64,000 nt of DNA from Pohlia nutans (Eukaryota; Streptophyta; Bryopsida; Bryales; Mniaceae), in contig CM040093.1 in NCBI GenBank assembly GCA_022496805.1, positions 3,970,501-4,034,500 of the forward strand, in the 5' to 3' direction. Each line of letters starts with the position of its first letter. Positions within the stretch are counted from its first letter, which is position 1. Below, in pieces: positions 58,555-64,000 of the stretch. The translations under genes and the position numbers were made by a program. The notes under the pieces are model-generated. The model was not told where the DNA came from, searched no databases, and saw nothing but the letters and a program-made list of their open reading frames with translations.

Positions 58555-60280
58555 GTCTAAACCTCTAATGTATGTTGCATTTGAGGGCAGTAGATCACTT
58601 GGTCATAAACTTGTGCACATCAGCGAGCACAAAGCACGAGAGGTAAGGGGTTAGCTGCCGACGGGCATGGCCATAAGTTACACGCAGAAGCCGAAAATAC
58701 GGTTATATTCATTCCAGTTCATAAGTATTTCAGATGTCCGTCAGGGCGGTCATGCCCGATTTTCATTATAAAAAAGTGACATAATTAACTCCTGGTGTAC
58801 TACATTCGTGTTGTAATGGATTAAGTAGCTGTTGGTATTAATTAGAGAATTCCGTCATGGTATTAATGCATCTGTCATCATTTACCCCCTCGAGTATGTA
58901 GTGTACTTGCCTTGACCCCTTGAGAGTCTTGACCATCCACTGTAGGTCTGTACACTATATGCTAAAACCGTATGAGCACCAGCGATCCCAAAAGTGGCTA
59001 AATTTCGCTGGATTTCTACCCAAAAAAATGGGGCTGCTAAGCATACAAAGGAAAAAAATGAAAAAAAAAAATGAAATGTAGCGAGAATTTCATCATGATA
59101 TAGATATGTGGCAACTTCATGAGGTGATATCCGCGGATATCGTCATGGTATCACCTTAATATATCAAGGTTATTGCCAGATATTATAGAGGTATCGTGAG
59201 TATTGTATGCATTGGGTAGCAAAAGTAGATACCATTTATGTGGGAGGTCGCATAATGTTCTAAATGTCATAAAGTGGTTATGGGATCACTGATGAGCACG
59301 CTTCTCCAAAATCAGGGTTTTTGTTTTGTTTTCAGGTCTACAAAACTCGCATGCAAGTGAATGAGGTGGTTTTTTAATCCTTTAAAAAAATATTCTTATT
59401 TGAAAAAATTGGCAACAGATCTATGTTTTTTATACATCTTATCTTTCTCATTCACTATATTGGCCTTTTGCGAAATCCTTCATATATCCTATCTTTTTCA
59501 TTCAATATCTTCACATTTTCATCCACTGCATGTCGTTCATGAAGTCCTAACATGGCTTGCAATTCATTGCCTTGGTAGCTACATGAGGTGGCCTTTTCTC
59601 ATTATGTTCCCATATGGTGATTCTCTTAGTGGATTTCTATAGCAAACTGGCTTTAGAAAGCCAAAAAAAAAAAAAAAAAACATATCCAGAATATACTTCT
59701 AATTACAGGAAATTTGTATCCCGCTAATTTATCCCTTCTCCAGCCACAAAATTGTATTTCATCTCGTTGCACTATCCTAAACAAATGTCATATTGCCATG
59801 TGTTTCAACACAAGTTCTCAAGTTATTAATCATTGTCAGACTTGTTAATCATAGTGGCAACTTGGTTTAGAGGAGTTTATTGTGACATCAATATATCTTG
59901 CAAATTTGCCGTCCCGGAGAGCATGTACAAGTGTTGTGAGAAATTTTTCATCCAAAATATTCCGTGAAAGGATGGATATAGGTGTAGGGTGTACATGCTT
60001 TAAGAGCATTGCTACCTGTTCTTCAAAAAGATGAGGATCCATGGCAATATTTGAATGAAAACCAAACCATTCATACTTGGATCTGCCATGATATTCTCTT
60101 TGCCCTAACAAATAACCAACTTTTGTCGTGGTTGTGCAACCCCCGACAAATGCTACTTTGTTTTCTATAATGGGTAGGTTGGAATGGTTGAATAATAAAT
60201 GGTGAAGATTCCTTTTTACTTTCGTACACTAAGAAAAAAATGATTGTTTGAAAGTTAATACAGCAAGTTGCACGGGTGGG
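58555..60280. other. Intergenic stretch; one possible unknown minus-strand fragment
   Basis: No established gene. The minus frame 59845-60111 (88 codons, containing YEWFGFHSNIAMDPHLFEEQ) is not low in complexity and could be a relic of a gene or transposon. I do not recognise it. A palindrome GATATCCGCGGATATC lies near 59126-59141. Confidence 0.35.
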
Positions 60281-60284
60281 GTAA

Positions 60285-60829
60285 TTAACCCTTTAACGTC
60301 CTAATTCAACATTATTTTCAAAGATTCGTTATAAAATGTTTGATGAAAAACAGAAATGGAGTTGATATACAAAGCAAAGTTGTAAATGTCAATATGTAGA
60401 TCACATCTGTACGGTTGGATTCATCATATTTTTTTATTAATATTTTTTCAAATTAATTTTGCAAGTTTTTTTTAAATTCAATTAAAAATCCAAATTAACA
60501 CAATTTTTTTAAAATATTGTAATGAAATCGGAATAACACGCACTACAAGATGGTATAGTTTTTATTATTTGATTATACTTATTTTGGAAAATCATGTTTA
60601 AGGTCTCAGTTTTTGAACTAAGAATGAAACTTGACATAAACCAATTGTGTTGTTTTTCAAAAAATCACAATATCTTATTTTGAAGATCCATATTGTACAA
60701 ATGATAGTCAACTAGCAGAAGAACTATGAAAAATTCGGATGGATGAAAAACTATACATGATGTAGTCAAGAGAAAGGCTGCAATCTATTTATTGTCCATT
60801 ATTTGAATGCAGGCGCGTCAAAGGGTTAA
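60285..60829. repeat. TTAA MITE family G, copy 3 (complete)
   Basis: The ends are TTAACCCTTTAACGTCC and GCGCGTCAAAGGGTTAA. The core ATCTGTACGGTTGGATTCAT lies near 60406. It serves as the unbroken reference for copies 1 and 2. Confidence 0.9.
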
Positions 60830-60873
60830 ATGACCCTCTGGCTAAATAAGTGGCCCGCACTAGATGTGTAGTT

Positions 60874-61647
60874 TTAACCCTTGAACAGTCCGAAAGCCCT
60901 TTGTGATTGTATAGTATATTCCGTATTTGATGGTATTTGATCAAAATAGCAATGACCAAACACTTTTTAATACAAAGAAAAATTGATAATCGTGATAATA
61001 TGCATCAAACAATATATCACAATTCGTATAGTAAACCACAATTGAGCAATTATAAAGCTAAATACAGGTTGTAGAGAGGGACCCCAAGGACCTCTTAACC
61101 CCTAAACGCTCAAACAACCATTTTCTGGTCGCTGCCCGAATTTTACGGGCTGCCCGGAACAAAAAAAATTGAAAAAAAAAAAAAAAAAATTTAAAATACT
61201 ACATCAAGTCTACTTTCCAGTGCAATTTGAATTATGTCAATCCGAGTTAAACTCCACCCGGGAGAAATTTTCAAAGTGGATCACCTCAACATTGTCCTAG
61301 TGTTATAAAATTTGCTATTTGGGGAAACTAATGATGTTCCCTCCAACATTTCTTTTGCTTTTTTGAAGTTTACAATGGATAAACAAACTTTAACTAATCA
61401 TGCTAAATTTTAAACTCTAAAAGTGAAAATTATAATTTATACAAATTTTCAAAGGTTAATGCTTTTAAATTCATTATAAAAAGATTTAAAGTTATTTTTG
61501 GAAATTTGACTATACGGATAATTTGTAGAGATGATGTCCTATATTTTGTCTATTGAACCAAACTTCATCAAACATAAGGAAGGCATATATTATAACACAT
61601 CTTTGTAATGTCCAATACCCCTCGGGCTTTTAGGGGTTAAGGGTTAA
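60874..61647. repeat. TTAA MITE family N (E-like), interrupted by family M
   Basis: It starts TTAACCCTTGAACAGTCC. Its right end, GGACCTCTTAA|GGGTTAA, is split by the M element at 61099-61636. The E elements end GGACCTTTAAGGGTTAA, which is the expected unsplit form. Confidence 0.82.
61099..61636. repeat. TTAA MITE family M, copy 1, nested in N
   Basis: It begins CCCCTAAACGCTC and ends GGGCTTTTAGGGG, flanked by TTAA at 61095-61098 and 61637-61640. Its left end encodes a GGTCGCTGCCCG motif like those in H and L. Confidence 0.85.
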
Positions 61648-62603
61648 TGTGATGAAATTATCCCGTGTGAGTGGAGATGCTCTAACATGCTAACCATTGA
61701 GCGTCTTCATGATTGTATACAACCCCTAATGGACCACGAAGCTTGTCATTTCTTCTTTCACCAGTTACGATCAAGTCCTAGTATGTAGAAAAAGAATTGT
61801 CTAAATTTATTTGTTATTTATCAACACAAGCAATTTTCTTCATTGATTCCGGTGATATATAATTTGGTCCTATTTGAATTATGTTTTTTAACATTATAAT
61901 CAGTTAAATTTTTCATCTGCACTGTGCTTTGGATGAAACTTGAACATGAAGACAAAGAGTTCATCCAGTTCTTCTTTGGCTGTTGGGTACATACGAATAT
62001 AGCATGATGACTTTCAGGTCTCTGATTTGTTTTTCTGTCTGACTCACTTGTCCAATTCTAAAATTCATATAATTTGTTATATAAATTATTATATAACAAG
62101 CATGCATGAACGCATGCTCCCCATGACGATTCTCTATTGGAACAGTCGTCCTAGAGTCTCTCCAAAAAAAAGGCCAATCTAATGTTTTTATAAACCACAT
62201 TTTTTTCAAAGATTTCTAGACTATTTTTTTTTAAATAATATTTTTTAATATTTTTGTCTTATCAAGTAACCACATAATATTCTTGAACGACTATGATTTG
62301 GTCCTTTCTCTATAGGGCTATTAAGAAAACATTATCCTTTGATTCTAAAAAATGATGCATCTATATTTATAAAATAGCACTCAACAACTTCAAATCAAGA
62401 TTTTCCCTATACAGAGCAAGTAGTGAAAAAATTTATTGGCAGATTTTTGCCACCATCTTACTTGTTTTTGGGGCTGGCTACTTTTACACTAGAAAAAATG
62501 AGCAAAGACGTGAATGAAATCGTTAAAGTCTTCTCATTAAAAACTAGAAATCGACAATATTTGAATGAAATTACCTTATAATATATATATTTTTTGGATG
62601 AGA

Positions 62604-62635
<32 letters not shown>

Positions 62636-62980
62636 ATATGTATATATGTATATATGTATATATGTATATATGTATGTATGTATGTATGTATATGTGTGTG
62701 TGGATGATTCTATTCATTTTTCCCTTTACCTGGCTACATTCCAGGGTGCTTGTCGCGCTACCAACGGAAAAACTTAAAACATTCACTTGGAGCAAGTTAT
62801 AGAAAAGCAAAGTCTATAGTAGGCTAAGGCATGCAACTCAAGAATGTTATGAAAAGTGCTTCATGGGATTTCATTTGTTTCTACTTTTGTTTTTGTTTTT
62901 TTACGCTATTATAATGGTTCCAGTGTAAATAGCAAATGTCAATAGCAAATGAGTGATTGACACAAAAGGTTCTTTAGCAA
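61648..62980. other. AT-rich stretch with truncated F MITE and ATGT microsatellite
   Basis: About 61719-61910 resembles the left two-thirds of family F (ACCCCTAATGGACCACGAAG). The tetranucleotide run ATGT/ATAT occupies roughly 62606-62697. No gene is seen. Confidence 0.55.
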
Positions 62981-62984
62981 TTAG

Positions 62985-63597
62985 TGGAGTACAACCTTTT
63001 CAACAGTAGCATTGTAGAAGCTTCAACTATGTCTTACCACCCAATTCTTTATATAAAAATGATGTGGGCTTGTCATGATTCCGGGATGTGCTACACTGAT
63101 TCGGGAATAGTGGCCAAATTTTGAGGTGTGGCAGAAAAGAGCTAATATAACATTCAACAGCCTTCAAGAAGGTTGCCTTTTAGTTTCATCTAGCTTTATG
63201 GATGGAGTGACCAATGATTTGTAATTGAATAAGCTATTGAATCAAATGATATGTAAATCATGGACACTATTGATTGTTGTCTTGTTAGAAGCACTCTGCA
63301 AATCATGAACAGTGCATTCAGTTTAAACATGAATAAACACTCATTGTAGTTTGTTTATTTTATTCAATAGCCCATGTAATTACTAATCAAATAGATGACA
63401 CTATTGAATTGCGACTGAGTGAGTGCTTTTGATTATTGTTCATCATGGTTAGTGCTCTTGCTTAATGCCATCTGTCCTATAGCTACTGATGTGATGTGGA
63501 ATATTCCACATCATTTCATAGGGGGATGAAATGATGTGGAATATTTCACATCACTCTGTTGGAGGGAAGGCATCAATTATAGAGGCTACTAAATGTT
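62985..63597 (+). repeat. Dispersed repeat R, copy 2 (segments a and b joined)
   Basis: 62985-63147 matches 2320-2490 and 63149-63597 matches 8309-8670. In this copy the two segments are contiguous, so they belong to one element. It has about 100 bp of extra sequence relative to copy 1 of segment b, and two GATGTGGAATATT-type palindromes near its right end. Confidence 0.7.
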
Positions 63598-63611
63598 ATG
63601 AAAGAACCTTA

Positions 63612-63926
63612 GAGCATCTCTACTAGCACTTTGGATTGCACTCTGAAGGTCATCCAAAAAGTCAGACCTTACCATGTAGTTCCCCATCAACATCATTCAA
63701 TTAGACTTTTGAAAATAGTAAGTGAGCCATTCACAAGTCACCACACATGGATTGTGCAATTATGATGGACAATTAAGAAAAGAAGATACACTAGCAAGAA
63801 TGATTTTAGGAGCCTGGGTTTTTAGTGGATTATCCAATGTCACGGGTCAAATAAATTGTTCACCAATCTAGTCTCATCCATTTTTTCATAGCCAGAGCGG
63901 TATCCAGAGTGCTAGTGGAGATGCTA
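63612..63926. repeat. PIF/Harbinger-like MITE family J, copy 2
   Basis: The TIR is GAGCATCTCTACTAGCACT. TTA precedes it; the right flank is worn. It aligns inverted with 39708-40391 and represents the empty form of the nested insertion there. It abuts repeat R. Confidence 0.8.
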
Positions 63927-64000
63927 TTTTAAGTTTTTTTTAAGCTATTTGTCAATAGCAAACTAGCATTTCATATACTCATCAATGATAGGGTGAAGAG

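Noticed and set aside
59845..60111. 88-codon minus-strand frame as a confident gene
   Set aside because: The composition is protein-like but there are no recognised motifs, splice context or promoter; kept only as a possible relic.
62565..62810. Frames rich in Met, Tyr, Val and Cys
   Set aside because: They translate an ATGT/ATAT microsatellite.
63491..63552. Rho-independent terminator hairpins
   Set aside because: The palindromes are dispersed-repeat components in a eukaryotic setting and do not follow any gene.

Overview
The window looks like nuclear DNA of a land plant, most likely a non-seed plant (moss or lycophyte). The evidence is a decayed PPR gene in the bryophyte/lycophyte style at the left edge, an intron-containing class I-like small heat-shock gene with plant promoter elements, a plant-type CACTA (En/Spm) transposon, GT...AG introns, and a very AT-rich background with long homopolymers and microsatellites. 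There are no operons, ribosome binding sites, CRISPR arrays, rRNAs or tRNAs that I can see. Species cannot be fixed from the sequence.

Layout. 1-780: PPR pseudogene (minus) split by a small hairpin element. 780-4.5 kb: decayed repeats and several MITEs. 4584-7021: a complete 2.4 kb DNA transposon with ~44 bp terminal inverted repeats (TIRs), a 4 bp target duplication (AAAT) and an uninterrupted 728-codon DDD-type transposase of the DUF7869 kind. 7.1-9.8 kb: nested MITEs. 10.27-11.25 kb: the one apparently intact host gene, a small heat-shock protein (HSP20) with heat-shock element, G-box and TATA box. 11621-31063: a 19.4 kb CACTA element with 29 bp identical TIRs and an AAA target duplication. 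It carries a leftward TNPD-type transposase gene in at least six exons and a rightward Ptta/En/Spm-type accessory gene. Both are damaged, and four younger MITEs sit in the transposase gene's introns. 32.6-33.9 kb (minus): two broken host-like genes, one with in-frame TAG codons and one a secreted protein with three frame changes. 34-64 kb: almost entirely non-coding, packed with MITEs.

The dominant theme of the window is a large set of about a dozen MITE families (A, B, C, D, E, F, G, H, I, L, M, N and relatives; my labels). They end in TTAACCC...GGGTTAA and duplicate TTAA on insertion; nested copies show this directly. Several otherwise different families share an internal core around TACGGTT. 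No encoded piggyBac- or Kolobok-like transposase that could mobilise them is visible here. Smaller groups have TA (mariner-like, including one 1.4 kb near-perfect palindrome), TTA/TAA (PIF/Harbinger-like) and 8 bp (hAT-like) target duplications.

Working together: the CACTA genes would act on its own AACGTT-rich ends, and the 728-residue protein on its own 44 bp TIRs. The MITEs are passengers needing transposases encoded elsewhere. Several reading-frame breaks fall in or next to homopolymers or GC-rich runs, so some lesions may be assembly errors rather than real mutations.
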